Origin: Gammaproteobacteria bacterium
GTDB taxonomy: Bacteria; Pseudomonadota; Gammaproteobacteria; Arenicellales; Poriferihabitantaceae
Length of the DNA: 51,718 bases
Assembly: GCA_028066695.1 (NCBI GenBank)
Contig: JALCBG010000004.1
Coordinates: 16,014-67,731, forward strand
Reading direction: 5' to 3'
Positions 17,680 to 26,569 of this stretch are shown piece by piece; position 1 is the stretch's first letter; each line of letters begins with the position of its first letter. The translations under genes were made by a program, and so were the position numbers. The notes below the pieces were generated by a model that was not told the origin of the DNA, did not search any database, and saw nothing but the letters and a program-made list of their open reading frames with translations.

Positions 17680-18870
17680 ATGGCAAAACTGCTGGTAATC
17701 GACCGACAAAAAGAATCCAAGGTGCCGTTTCTGCGCGGCATGCTGACGCGCTCGCTGCAGGACGCCGGACTGGATTTCGGCGCCGCCTACCAACTGGCGA
17801 CCGAGATTCGCGACGACCTGGACGACGCCGAAGAGATCACCACGATGGAATTGCGCGAGCGCGTGACCGAGGCGCTCGGCGAGGGGCATCCGAACGCGCT
17901 CGGCCGCTACCGCGCGGCCGACATCTACCGCGAAAACCTGCAGGTGGTCTACAGCGACGGCCACACCGCGCCGTTCTCGCGCGGCATTCACGCGCAGCGC
18001 ATGGCGAGTTGTTCGCTGCCGCGCAAAACCTGCAACGCGATCGCGCGCATGATTCACGGAAAACTGATCCGCGAAAAACAGCGGCAAATTTCCACCCCCG
18101 ACCTGACGGCGGTGACCTACCGCACCATCGCCAAGGAACTCGGCCGGGAACGCGCCGACCATTACCTGATTTGGAACGACTTCATCGACAACGACCAGCC
18201 GCTGCTGGTGCTGCTCGGCGGCATGCCCGGCACCGGCAAGAGCACGGTCGCCACCGGGCTGGCAAACAGCCTCGGCGTGGTGCGCACGCAATCAACCGAC
18301 ATGCTGCGCGAGGTGATGCGCATGCTGATTCCGGAGCGGCTGTCGCCGCTGCTGCACACCTCGTCGTTCAAGGCTGGCGGCGCGGTGGACAGCGCCGAAC
18401 TGCATGCGCTGAAAAACGACGACAATTTGCTCTACGGTTTTCAGCGGCAGAGCGAGTTGGTGGAGGTGGCGTGCCAGGCGGTGCTGCAGCGCGCGCTGAA
18501 CGAGCGCGTGTCCATGATCATTGAGGGCGTGCACATCCGCCCGACCCTGCTGCATCATGTGGATACCGGAGACGCGGTGGTGGTGCCGTTCGCGCTGTGC
18601 GTTCTGGACCGCGAGGCGCTGATCAGCCGCATCAAAGGCCGGCGCGTGCGCACGCAGCAGCGGCGCGCGGCGCGCTATTTGGAAAAATTTGACGACATCT
18701 GGCAACTGCAGTCGGCGCTGCTGTCGGAGGCCGACGGCGCCGACATTCAAATCATCAACAACCGCGACAGCGAGGAAAGCGTGCACCAAATCATCAAGAC
18801 GATCACGCAGACCATCGCCGCAACCTACGACGCGAAGCGCCTCGCCGCGCTGCGCCGGCAATTTCAATAA
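17680..18870 (+). CDS. 2-phosphoglycerate-kinase-like protein with ATP-cone domains
   Basis: 396 residues. An ATP-cone-like N-terminal domain (about 5-70) and apparently a second (about 88-160, IREKQRQISTPDLTAVTYRTI region) precede a P-loop kinase domain with GGMPGTGKST at 180-189. The layout resembles COG2074 proteins, which in methanogens phosphorylate 2-phosphoglycerate to 2,3-bisphosphoglycerate on the way to cyclic 2,3-BPG. The ATP-cone suggests control by ATP or dATP level. An archaeal-type phosphoglycerate mutase follows 14 bases later, so a role in phosphoglycerate chemistry is plausible. No cyclic 2,3-BPG synthetase is in the window. The specific substrate is inferred from family and context only. 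Confidence 0.72.
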   Translation: MAKLLVIDRQKESKVPFLRGMLTRSLQDAGLDFGAAYQLATEIRDDLDDAEEITTMELRERVTEALGEGHPNALGRYRAADIYRENLQVVYSDGHTAPFSRGIHAQRMASCSLPRKTCNAIARMIHGKLIREKQRQISTPDLTAVTYRTIAKELGRERADHYLIWNDFIDNDQPLLVLLGGMPGTGKSTVATGLANSLGVVRTQSTDMLREVMRMLIPERLSPLLHTSSFKAGGAVDSAELHALKNDDNLLYGFQRQSELVEVACQAVLQRALNERVSMIIEGVHIRPTLLHHVDTGDAVVVPFALCVLDREALISRIKGRRVRTQQRRAARYLEKFDDIWQLQSALLSEADGADIQIINNRDSEESVHQIIKTITQTIAATYDAKRLAALRRQFQ

Positions 18871-18884
18871 GACCTTCCCCGCCT

Positions 18885-20171
18885 ATGAACCACCGCGGAT
18901 TGGTATTCATCTTGGACGGACTCGGCGACCGCCCGTGCCGGCAACTGCGCGGGCGCACGCCGCTGGAAGCGGCGAAGACGCGCGCGCTCGACCGCATGGC
19001 GCGGCTGCACCAGTGCGGGATGATGGACCCGCTCGCCCCCGGGCGCTGCGTGGACACGCATGTCGGCGCCGGCATTTTGCTCGGGCTGCCGCCTCGCGAG
19101 GCGCTCAGTTTGCGCCGCGGGCCGGTGGAGGCGGCCGGCATCGGCCTGGACATGCGGGCCGGCGATGTGCTGTGGCGCGCGAACTTTGCGCGCATAGAGG
19201 CCGGCGCGGGCGCGAATGGCGGCTACCGCATTCTGGACCGCCGCGCCGGGCGGATTCGCGGCGGCGAAACCGAATCGCTGTGCGCGGCGCTGAACAGCGC
19301 GCTGCGCGACGACCCGCTCGCGCCCGGCATCGGCGCGAGTTTGCACGCGGCCACGCAGCACCGCGCGGTGCTGCAGTTGCGCGGCGAAAACCTGTCGGCG
19401 CAGGTCAGCGACACCGACCCCGGCGGACCCGGCGCCGCGCGCGGCGTGCAGCGCGCCGCGCCGCTGGTGGAAGACGCGGCCGCGCGCGCCACCGCCGACG
19501 CGGTCAACCGCTTTACCGCGCGCGCGCATCAGTTGCTGTCCGGGCATCCGGTCAACACCGCGCGCGCTTCGCGCGGGCAGTGCCCGGCGAACGGCGTGCT
19601 GCTGCGCGGCGCCGGCGCGCACCACCCGCCGCGCAACATGCTCGCGCGCCTGCGCCTGAAAGTCGCGGTGGTCGCCGGGGAAAAAACCGTGCTCGGCCTC
19701 GGCAACCTGTTCGGCTTCACCTGCATCACCGACGAGAGTTTCACTTCGCTGCCCGACACCAACATCGCCGGAAAATTGCGCGCAGCGCTGGACGCGCTGG
19801 CGCGCCACGATTTGGTGTTCGTGCATATCAAAGGCACCGACATCGCCGCGCACGACAAAAATCCATTGCTAAAGGCGGCCTGCATCAGCCGCTTTGACCG
19901 CGAACTCTCCCGCGTGCAACTGGACGACACCGTGGTCGCGGTCTGCGCCGACCATTCCACCGATTCGCGGCGCGGCGAGCACAACGCCGACGCGGTGCCG
20001 GTGCTGCTGCGCCATGTCGGCGGGCGGCGCGACCGGGTGCGCTATTACAACGAGATCGACTGCATTGACGGCGGACTCGGGCGCATCAGCGCGCACGCGT
20101 TTTTATGCATGGTGCTGGACGCGATGGGCGCGGCCGGCGGAATGAGCGGCGGCTTGGAGGTGTTTGACTGA
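18885..20171 (+). CDS. apgM: Phosphoglycerate mutase, cofactor-independent, archaeal (ApgM) type
   Basis: Alkaline-phosphatase-superfamily enzyme that interconverts 3- and 2-phosphoglycerate; 428 residues. Metal-binding segments are visible: FILDGLGDRP (D11) at the start, FVHIKGTDIAAHDKNP, and CADHSTDSRRGEHNADAVP. GRTPLEAAKT matches the family. In typical ApgM the nucleophile is Ser in P-G-S-D-T-A-H. Here the segment is PGRCVDTHVGAGILLG, leaving Thr58 as the likely nucleophile; this may mark a subgroup with altered activity. It lies 14 bases downstream of the 2PGK-like gene, probably in the same operon. Confidence 0.82.
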   Translation: MNHRGLVFILDGLGDRPCRQLRGRTPLEAAKTRALDRMARLHQCGMMDPLAPGRCVDTHVGAGILLGLPPREALSLRRGPVEAAGIGLDMRAGDVLWRANFARIEAGAGANGGYRILDRRAGRIRGGETESLCAALNSALRDDPLAPGIGASLHAATQHRAVLQLRGENLSAQVSDTDPGGPGAARGVQRAAPLVEDAAARATADAVNRFTARAHQLLSGHPVNTARASRGQCPANGVLLRGAGAHHPPRNMLARLRLKVAVVAGEKTVLGLGNLFGFTCITDESFTSLPDTNIAGKLRAALDALARHDLVFVHIKGTDIAAHDKNPLLKAACISRFDRELSRVQLDDTVVAVCADHSTDSRRGEHNADAVPVLLRHVGGRRDRVRYYNEIDCIDGGLGRISAHAFLCMVLDAMGAAGGMSGGLEVFD

Positions 20172-20178
20172 CGGATTT

Positions 20179-20196
20179 CGCCGCGGGAGTGCGGCG
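20179..20196 (+). terminator. Terminator after apgM
   Basis: Stem CGCCGC/GCGGCG with a six-base loop followed by TTTAA, between the convergent apgM and recJ stop codons. Confidence 0.45.
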
Positions 20197-20197
20197 T

Positions 20198-21937
20198 TTA
20201 ACCGCCGGCGCGCGCATCGGCCGGCTGCATGTGTTTCACCAGCAACTGCAGCGTGCGCGCGCCGCGGTATTCGTTGACCTGCAGTTCATACGCGGCCTGC
20301 ACCGTGCCCTGCTTCGCCGCCTCCCGCCCCGGCTCGGCCTGGCCGAAAGCGATCGCCTCCAGCGCGCGCGCGCCGTCCGGCAGCGTCAATTGCATTTTCA
20401 AGTGATGCTCGCCGACCACGCGCTGCGCGGTAACGCGGAAATGCCCGTCAAACAGCGGCGGCGGAAAGTGCTGCCCCCACGGCGAGGCCGAGCGCATCAA
20501 TTCGGCGTTGTCCAGCGTGAAATCTTCCTCGGCGAGGGGCCCGTCGGTCAGGATCTCATCGCAGGGCGCGTGCTCGGCGAAATGCGCGGCCGCAAGTTCG
20601 TGGAAATGCCGCGCGAACGCGTCAAAATTTTCCGGCGCGATGGTCAGCCCGGCGGCCATCGCGTGCCCGCCGAATTTTTCCACCAGCCCCGGCGCGCGCG
20701 CCGAGATGGCTTCCAGCAAGTCGCGGATGTGCAGCCCGTCCACCGAGCGCGCCGAGCCGCGCAGTTTTCCGTCTTCGCCCGGCGCGAACGCCACCGCCGG
20801 CCGCTCAAACCTCTCGCGCACGCGCGACGCGACCAGCCCGACCACACCCTGGTGCCAGCCGCGCTCAAACAGGCAGAAACCGTCGCGGCTTTCGCCGCCG
20901 CGCTCCAGTTCCGCGATGGTTTTCATCGCCTGGCGCTGCATCGTTTGTTCTATGCCGCGCCGTTCGCGGTTCATCGCGTGCAGCGCGCGCGCGTATTCAT
21001 GCGCGCCGGCCGCGTCTTCGGCGAGCAGGCATTCAATCCCGGTGGAAATGTCGTCCAGCCGGCCGGCCGCGTTGATGCGCGGCGCGACCAAAAAACCGAG
21101 CGCGCGCGAATCGGCCTGCGCGCAGTTGCGCCCGGCGATTTCCAGCAGCGCGCGAATGCCGGGGCGGCAGCGCCCGGCGCGAATGCGCGAAATCCCCTGC
21201 GCGACCAAGATCCGGTTGTTGGCGTCCAGCGGCACCAAGTCGGCGACCGTGCCGACCGCGACCAGGTCCAGGTATTCGGCGAGGTTCGGCGCATCGCGCC
21301 CGGCGCGCGCAAACCAATTTTCGGTGCGCAGGCGCGCGCGCAGCGCCAGCAGCAAATAGAAGATCACGCCGGCGCCGGAAAGCGCCTTGGACGGAAATTC
21401 GCAGCCGGGCTGGTTCGGGTTGACGATCGCGTCGGCCTCCGGCAGGCGCGCGCCGGCGAGATGGTGGTCGGTGACGATGACCGCGACTCCGGCCGCGCGC
21501 AGCCGGGCGACGCCGTCCATGCTGGAGATGCCGTTGTCCACGGTGATGACCAGGTTCGGCGCGCGCGCCAGCACGGCCTCGGCGATTTTCGGCGACAGGC
21601 CGTAGCCGTCTTCAAAACGGTTCGGCACTTGGTATGCGACATGTTCTGCGCCAAATGCGCGCAGCGCGAGCAGCGCGAGCGCGGTGCCGGTGGCGCCATC
21701 GGCGTCGTAGTCGCCGATGACCAGAATCTTCCAGTTGCTTTCCAGCGCTTTTTGCAGCAGCGCGGCGGCCGCATCGCAGCCTTTCAGTTGCTCCGGCGGC
21801 TGCAACCGTTTCAGCGAATAGTCCAACTCGCTGCGCGCGCGCACATTGCGGTTCTCGTAAATCCGCTGAAGCAGCGGCGGCAGCCCGCCACCGTCCAAAC
21901 TGCTCATCGGCCGCCGCCGCGCGATTTTTCTAATCAT
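20198..21937 (-). CDS. recJ: Single-stranded-DNA-specific exonuclease RecJ
   Basis: 5'-3' exonuclease of recombination and mismatch repair, 579 residues. DHH-family motifs are present: VIGDYDADGATGTALALL (motif I), VITVDNG (motif II), VIVTDHHLAGARLPEADAI with the DHH triad, and AVGTVADLVPL. DHHA1 motifs follow: GWHQGVVGLVASRV and KFGGHAMAAGLTI. A C-terminal OB-like domain ends the protein. The gene starts 50 bases after hom ends and lies on the same strand, so the two are likely co-transcribed. Full-length and canonical. Confidence 0.95.
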   Translation of the reverse strand: MIRKIARRRPMSSLDGGGLPPLLQRIYENRNVRARSELDYSLKRLQPPEQLKGCDAAAALLQKALESNWKILVIGDYDADGATGTALALLALRAFGAEHVAYQVPNRFEDGYGLSPKIAEAVLARAPNLVITVDNGISSMDGVARLRAAGVAVIVTDHHLAGARLPEADAIVNPNQPGCEFPSKALSGAGVIFYLLLALRARLRTENWFARAGRDAPNLAEYLDLVAVGTVADLVPLDANNRILVAQGISRIRAGRCRPGIRALLEIAGRNCAQADSRALGFLVAPRINAAGRLDDISTGIECLLAEDAAGAHEYARALHAMNRERRGIEQTMQRQAMKTIAELERGGESRDGFCLFERGWHQGVVGLVASRVRERFERPAVAFAPGEDGKLRGSARSVDGLHIRDLLEAISARAPGLVEKFGGHAMAAGLTIAPENFDAFARHFHELAAAHFAEHAPCDEILTDGPLAEEDFTLDNAELMRSASPWGQHFPPPLFDGHFRVTAQRVVGEHHLKMQLTLPDGARALEAIAFGQAEPGREAAKQGTVQAAYELQVNEYRGARTLQLLVKHMQPADARAGG

Positions 21938-21987
21938 TGCGGCCGCCCGGCGCGGCGGCGAATCGCGGGTTGCGCGCGCGGCTCCAT

Positions 21988-23298
21988 CTACGCGAGTTTT
22001 TCCATCCGAATGCGGACGATTTCGCCGGCGACGCTGTCCAGCGCGGCGAGTTTGGCCAGCGCCGCATCCATGCTGCGCTCGCGCGTGCGCTGCGTGAGCA
22101 TGATGATGGTGACGCTTTCGTCGGCGCGCCCGCGCCCCTTTTGCAGCAGCGTGTCAATGCTGATGCCGCTGTCGCCGAAGATGCGCGCGATTTCGGCGAG
22201 AACGCCGGGGCGGTTGGCCGCGCGCATGCGCAGGTAATACGCGGTTTCTATTTCGCCGATGGGCAGGATCGGCAGCGCGGCCAGCGAGCCCGGCTGAAAC
22301 GCCAGATGCGGCACGCGGTTTTGCGGGTCGGTGGTGATCGCGCGCACCACATCCACCAAGTCGGCGACCACCGCCGAGGCGGTCGGCTCGCCGCCGGCGC
22401 CGGCGCCGTAATACAGCGTCGGCCCGACCGCGTCGGCATGCACCAAAATCGCGTTCATCACGCCGCCGACGCCGGACAGCAGTTGGCGCTCCGCAACCAG
22501 CGCCGGGTGCGCGCGCAATTCAATGCCGTCCGGCGCGCGGCGCGCCAGCGCGAGGTGCTTGATGCGGTGGCCGAGTTCGCGCGCATAGGCGATGTCCTCG
22601 GCGGCGATGCCGCGGATGCCCTCCACATGCACGCGCGCAAACTGCAGCGGAATGCCGAAGGCGATGGAGGCGAGGATGGTGAGTTTGTGCGCGGCGTCTA
22701 TGCCGTCAATGTCAAATTCCGGCTGCGCTTCGGCGTAGCCGAGTTGCTGCGCGTCGCGAAGCGCCGCGTCAAAATCCATGCCGCTCTCGTCCATCGCCGA
22801 CAGGATGTAATTGCAGGTGCCGTTGATAATGCCGGCGAGCCATTCAATGCGGTTGCCGGCGAGCCCTTCGCGCACCGACTTGATGACCGGAATGCCGCCC
22901 GCGACCGCGGCTTCAAACGCGACCATCACGCCGCGCCGCTGCGCGTTTTCAAAAATCGCGTTTCCGTGCAGCGCGATCAGCGCCTTGTTCGCCGTGACCA
23001 CATGCTTGCCGTTGTCCACCGCGCGCAGCACCGCCTCGCGCGCGATTTCGTCTCCGCCGATCAACTCCACCACGATGTCGATATTCGGGTCGTTGGCGAT
23101 GTCCAGCGGCGAATCGCCGAGCGCGATGCCGCCGGTGTCGCAGCCGCGCTTGCGCGACGGGTCGCGCACCGCGGCCGCGGCCACGCGAATTTCGCGCCCG
23201 GCGCGGCGGCGAATCTCGCATGCGTTGCGGCGCAGCACGTCCAGCGTGCCGCTGCCGACGGTGCCGAGGCCGAGCAGGCCTACATTAACCGCCTTCAC
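21988..23298 (-). CDS. hom: Homoserine dehydrogenase
   Basis: Reduces aspartate semialdehyde to homoserine on the way to Thr, Met and Ile; 436 residues. N-terminal NAD(P)-binding fold VGLLGLGTVGSGTLDVL, then the substrate and catalytic region (ANKALIA, GIINGTCNYILSAM, PEFDIDGIDAAHKL with the catalytic acid and Lys). A C-terminal ACT domain (about 355-436, YYLRMRAANRPGVLAEI) suggests allosteric control by threonine, as in the stand-alone Hom family. The start ATG lies next to a divergent promoter region shared with the Mth938-like gene. Confidence 0.95.
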   Translation of the reverse strand: MKAVNVGLLGLGTVGSGTLDVLRRNACEIRRRAGREIRVAAAAVRDPSRKRGCDTGGIALGDSPLDIANDPNIDIVVELIGGDEIAREAVLRAVDNGKHVVTANKALIALHGNAIFENAQRRGVMVAFEAAVAGGIPVIKSVREGLAGNRIEWLAGIINGTCNYILSAMDESGMDFDAALRDAQQLGYAEAQPEFDIDGIDAAHKLTILASIAFGIPLQFARVHVEGIRGIAAEDIAYARELGHRIKHLALARRAPDGIELRAHPALVAERQLLSGVGGVMNAILVHADAVGPTLYYGAGAGGEPTASAVVADLVDVVRAITTDPQNRVPHLAFQPGSLAALPILPIGEIETAYYLRMRAANRPGVLAEIARIFGDSGISIDTLLQKGRGRADESVTIIMLTQRTRERSMDAALAKLAALDSVAGEIVRIRMEKLA

Positions 23299-23336
23299 TT
23301 GGCGGCGGCCGGAAAATGCGCTCGTGTAAAATCATG

Positions 23337-23346
23337 CCGCAGCGCC
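23337..23346. promoter_or_regulatory. Overlapping divergent -10 candidates, hom and Mth938-like gene
   Basis: Plus strand: TGTAAAAT, with TAAAAT at 23337-23342. Minus strand: CATGAT at 23341-23346, reading toward hom. They overlap by two bases, so use of one should interfere with the other. No -35 is clear. Confidence 0.35.
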
Positions 23347-23352
23347 ATGAAA

Positions 23353-23396
23353 AAAGTTTCCACAGAAAGTTCCCGCAAAAGTTCCGATCAAAAGTT
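23353..23396. repeat. Four direct AAAGTT(T)CC repeats, spaced 12-13 bases
   Basis: AAAGTTTCC at 23353, AAAGTTCC at 23366 and 23378, and a partial AAAGTT at 23391. The start-to-start spacing is 13, 12 and 13 bases. They lie between the divergent promoters and the Mth938-like start, and they stand out as AT-rich in a GC-rich region. They also fall in a 24-codon open frame (ATG 23347 to 23421, MKKVSTESSRKSS...) that overlaps the next start. They could be a regulator's operator array or a leader peptide; I cannot tell which. Confidence 0.5.
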
Positions 23397-23404
23397 AATG
23401 CGCC

Positions 23405-23785
23405 GTGAAACTGCACCTTGAAAACCGCGCCGGCCTGTTGTTGATTCAGTCCTGCGAGCCGCGCGCCGGCGCGCGCCACCGCATCCGCATCGACGGCGAG
23501 TGGCATGAACGAAGTTTGATTATAACCCCGCGCGGCGTGGAGATGTGGGAAGTCGGCGACGCGCGCGAGTTGCGCCTCGCCGATTTTGAGCGCCTCGCCG
23601 CGCTCGCGCCGGAAGTGCTGCTGCTCGGCGCCGGGCCGCGCGCGGTGTTTCCGCATGCCGCGCTGACCGTGCCGCTGATGCGCGCGCGCATCGGGCTGGA
23701 GGTGATGGACACGCCGGCGGCCTGCCGCACCTACAACATCCTCGCCGGCGACGGGCGCAATGCGGCCGCGGCGCTCATCGCGTAG
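23405..23785 (+). CDS. Mth938-like domain protein (DUF498 family)
   Basis: 126 residues. It matches the Mth938/NDUFAF3-like fold: ITPRGVEMWEV, LLLGAGPRAVFP, and the C-terminal signature EVMDTPAACRTYNILAGDGR-NAAAAL. The mitochondrial relative NDUFAF3 helps to assemble complex I. The bacterial role is not established. Start GTG at 23405, with no ATG in frame. The gene ends with TAG and overlaps the convergent pdxJ by 11 bases. Confidence 0.85.
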   Translation: MKLHLENRAGLLLIQSCEPRAGARHRIRIDGEWHERSLIITPRGVEMWEVGDARELRLADFERLAALAPEVLLLGAGPRAVFPHAALTVPLMRARIGLEVMDTPAACRTYNILAGDGRNAAAALIA

Positions 23786-24521
23786 CGCGCGCGGCGGCCA
23801 TCAGTTTTTTCATCTCGCCGACCGCGCGCGGAAAGCCGACCGCGATGGCGCGCGCGACTATGGCGTGGCCGATGTTCAGTTCGTTGATTTGCGGCAGCGC
23901 GGCGATTGCCGCGGTGTTTTCATAGTGCAGTCCGTGGCCGGCGTTGACCAAAAGCCCGCATTCGTGCGCGCGCCGCGCGCCATCGGCCACCGCTTCCAAC
24001 TCGGCGCGCTGCGCTCCGCCGCGCGCGCCGGCATAACCGCCGGTGTGCAGTTCCACCGCCGGCGCGCCGGCGCGCGCGCTCGCTTCTATCTGCGCCGGCT
24101 GCGGGTCTATGAACAGCGCGACGCGAATTCCCGCGCCGCCGAGCGCGGCGATCAATTCGGCCAGCCGGCCGCGCTGTGCAACTGCGTCCAGCCCGCCTTC
24201 GGTGGTCAGTTCGGCGCGCCGCTCCGGCACCACGCACACATCGGCCGGCGCCACGCGCAGCGCGATGTCGCGCATTTCATCGGTTGCGGCCATTTCCATG
24301 TTCAGTTTGGTGCGCGTGGCGCGCGCCATGCGCTCAATGTCGGATTCCACCACATGCCGGCGGTCCTCGCGCAGGTGCATGGTGATGCCGTCGGCGCCGG
24401 CGTCTTCGGCCTGCAGCGCCATTTCCACCGGGTCCGGGTAGTCGGTGCCGCGCGCCTGGCGGATGGTGGCGACATGATCGACATTGACGCCGAGCAGGAT
24501 TTTGCCGGGGAGCGCGCTCAC
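23775..24521 (-). CDS. pdxJ: Pyridoxine 5'-phosphate synthase PdxJ
   Basis: Condenses 1-deoxyxylulose 5-phosphate with aminoacetone phosphate to form pyridoxine phosphate (vitamin B6); 248 residues. Diagnostic blocks: LLGVNVDHVATIRQARGTDY, GADGITMHLREDRRH, LNMEMAATDEM, VCVVPERRAELTTEGG, VELHTGGYA and LVNAGHGLHYEN, ending in INELNIGHAIVARA. GTG start at 24521. In many Proteobacteria pdxJ follows recO or precedes acpS; here it stands alone. The 3' end overlaps the Mth938-like gene by 11 bases. Confidence 0.95.
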   Translation of the reverse strand: MSALPGKILLGVNVDHVATIRQARGTDYPDPVEMALQAEDAGADGITMHLREDRRHVVESDIERMARATRTKLNMEMAATDEMRDIALRVAPADVCVVPERRAELTTEGGLDAVAQRGRLAELIAALGGAGIRVALFIDPQPAQIEASARAGAPAVELHTGGYAGARGGAQRAELEAVADGARRAHECGLLVNAGHGLHYENTAAIAALPQINELNIGHAIVARAIAVGFPRAVGEMKKLMAAARATR

Positions 24522-24539
24522 CCGGGCCGCCGGAAAGGG

Positions 24540-24545
24540 TAAAAT
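24540..24545 (+). promoter_or_regulatory. TAAAAT -10 before msrAB
   Basis: TAAAAT about 65 bases before the msrAB ATG. The leader ends with a GGGGGA ribosome-binding site. No clear -35. Confidence 0.35.
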
Positions 24546-24610
24546 AGGACTACTTGCACGCGCAACACTCCATCCCTTAAGTTAACCACATTCCCGGGGG
24601 AAATGAAGCC

Positions 24611-25801
24611 ATGAAAACCGAGACTCCGCGAAAAAGTTCCGCGAAAAACCTCGCATTGACCGGCGCGCTCATCGCCGTTCTCGCCGTTGCCGCATTCACC
24701 GCATTGCGCGGCGGCGACTCGCCGGCATTGCGCGCCGACACCGGCAACTCCGCCGGCAAACCCTCGGGCGCGGTCGCCATCCTCGCCGGCGGCTGCTTCT
24801 GGTGCACGGAAGCCGTCTTTGAAAAACTGGACGGCGTCGGCGAAGTCATCTCCGGCTACACCGGCGGGCGCACCAAAAATCCGAGTTACGCGCAAGTCGG
24901 CGGCGGCGGCACCGGACACACCGAGGCGGTGCAGATCCACTACGACCCGGCGGTGATCTCCTACCGCGCATTGCTGCATGCCTTTTGGCGCGAGATCGAC
25001 CCGACCGACAGGCGCGGACAATTCGTCGACCGCGGCAGCATGTACCGCCCGGCGATTTTCTACCACAACGAAAATGAAAAAAAACTGGCGCTGGCCTCGC
25101 GCGACGCGCTGCAGGCCTCGGGGCGTTTTGACAAACCGATCGTGGTGGAGATTGAACCGGCGCAAACCTTCTACCGCGCCGAGGAATACCATCAGGACTA
25201 CTACAAGACGCATCCCTACCGCTACAAGATCTACCGGCACGGTTCGGGGCGCGACCAATTCCTCGCGCGCGTGTGGGGCGATGAACTGCATGCGCCTTAC
25301 AGCGAAGAAACCGACGATGCGCCCGCCGACGCCGGCGCGCAACTGCAGGACCCCGAAGCGGCGCGCTACGCCAAGCCCGAAGAGGCGCAAATCAAATCCC
25401 GCCTGAACGCGCTGCAATACCGCGTGACCCAGCAGGACGCGACCGAGCCGCCGTTCCGCAATGAATACTGGGACAACAAGAAAGCCGGAATCTATGTGGA
25501 TGTGGTCTCCGGCGAGCCGCTGTTTTCCTCCACCGACAAATACCGCTCCGGCACCGGCTGGCCGAGTTTCACCAAGCCGATAGAACCGCGTTTTCTGGTG
25601 CAAAAAACCGACTACAAACTGATCTACCCGCGCACCGAAGTGCGCAGCAAATACGGCGACTCGCATCTCGGCCATGTGTTCAAGGACGGGCCGGCGCCGA
25701 CCGGGCTGCGCTACTGCATCAACTCGGCATCATTGCGCTTCATCGCCGCGGCGCAACTGGAGCAGTCCGGCTACGGCGAATACCGTCATTTGTTTGACTG
25801 A
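24611..25801 (+). CDS. msrAB: Fused peptide methionine sulfoxide reductase MsrA-MsrB, membrane-anchored
   Basis: Repairs both S- and R-methionine sulfoxide; 396 residues. A single hydrophobic segment at about 14-32 anchors or exports the protein, so it should act in the periplasm. The MsrA domain has [11 protein letters not shown] (catalytic Cys in GCFWC, 61-65), GYTGG, and YHQDYY. The MsrB domain starts at about 255 and has [22 protein letters not shown] and the catalytic Cys in [11 protein letters not shown]. The structural-zinc CxxC pairs of some MsrB proteins are absent. The ATG is preceded by GGGGGA. The 3' end overlaps the convergent rlmB by 16 bases. Confidence 0.94.
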   Translation: MKTETPRKSSAKNLALTGALIAVLAVAAFTALRGGDSPALRADTGNSAGKPSGAVAILAGGCFWCTEAVFEKLDGVGEVISGYTGGRTKNPSYAQVGGGGTGHTEAVQIHYDPAVISYRALLHAFWREIDPTDRRGQFVDRGSMYRPAIFYHNENEKKLALASRDALQASGRFDKPIVVEIEPAQTFYRAEEYHQDYYKTHPYRYKIYRHGSGRDQFLARVWGDELHAPYSEETDDAPADAGAQLQDPEAARYAKPEEAQIKSRLNALQYRVTQQDATEPPFRNEYWDNKKAGIYVDVVSGEPLFSSTDKYRSGTGWPSFTKPIEPRFLVQKTDYKLIYPRTEVRSKYGDSHLGHVFKDGPAPTGLRYCINSASLRFIAAAQLEQSGYGEYRHLFD

Positions 25802-26568
25802 GCGCGCTGCCGCCGCGCTTCAAACAAAAACACGCCGGCCGCGACCGACACATTCAAACTCGGCACGGCCGCGTCCCCGGCCATCGAGATGCGCGCCAAC
25901 AAATCGCAGCGCTCGCGCGTCAGGCGGCGCAACCCGCGCCCCTCGGCGCCGAGCACAATAGCGGTGGGCGCGGTGAAATCCACGCGGTTCCAGTCGGTCG
26001 CGCCGTCCGCATCGGCGTCGCCGCCGACCAGCCACACCCCGCGCCGCCGCAGCATCTCCATCGCGCGCGCCAGATTGGGCAGGTAGCACAGCGGCAAATG
26101 CGCGCTCGCGCCGGCCGAGACGCGCGCCGCGGCCGGCGTCAGCCGGCAGGCGCGGTCCTGCGGCAGCAGCACCGCGTCCGCGCCGGCGCAGGCCGCGCTG
26201 CGCATGCATGCGCCGAGGTTGTGCGGGTCCTGCACCCGGTCGAGAATCAGCAGCAGCGCCGGGCGGGTTAACCCTTCCAGCAATTCCTCCAACCCGCGCA
26301 AGTCCAGCGGCGCGCGGGCGCGCACGCGCGCAACCACGCCTTGGTGGCGGACGCCGCCGGCGAGCTGGTCAAGTTGCTCGCGCGCGGCCGCGCGCGCGGT
26401 CACGCCGGCGCGCTCCAATTCGCGCCGCAGGGTTTCGCTTCGCTTGTCGTAGCGCGAATCGGCGAGCCAAACTTCCAGCACGCGCTCCTTTGCGGCGAGC
26501 GTCGCGCGCACCGCGTGAAAACCGCAGACGATGTGTTCGTCTTCGCGCCCTCCCCTTGCGGAGGCCAC
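25786..26568 (-). CDS. rlmB: 23S rRNA 2'-O-methyltransferase RlmB (SpoU/TrmH family)
   Basis: SAM-dependent methyltransferase expected to modify G2251 of 23S rRNA; 260 residues. An N-terminal substrate-binding domain opens [12 protein letters not shown]. The SpoU domain has [19 protein letters not shown] (motif 1), [18 protein letters not shown] (motif 2) and [15 protein letters not shown] (motif 3), which form the trefoil-knot SAM site. I chose GTG 26568: it follows the upstream gene's TAG by one base, with GGGGA in front. Upstream reading is part of the neighbour. In many gammaproteobacteria rlmB follows rnr directly; here a membrane-protein gene sits between them. Confidence 0.92.
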   Translation of the reverse strand: MASARGGREDEHIVCGFHAVRATLAAKERVLEVWLADSRYDKRSETLRRELERAGVTARAAAREQLDQLAGGVRHQGVVARVRARAPLDLRGLEELLEGLTRPALLLILDRVQDPHNLGACMRSAACAGADAVLLPQDRACRLTPAAARVSAGASAHLPLCYLPNLARAMEMLRRRGVWLVGGDADADGATDWNRVDFTAPTAIVLGAEGRGLRRLTRERCDLLARISMAGDAAVPSLNVSVAAGVFLFEARRQRAQSNK

Positions 26569-26569
26569 G

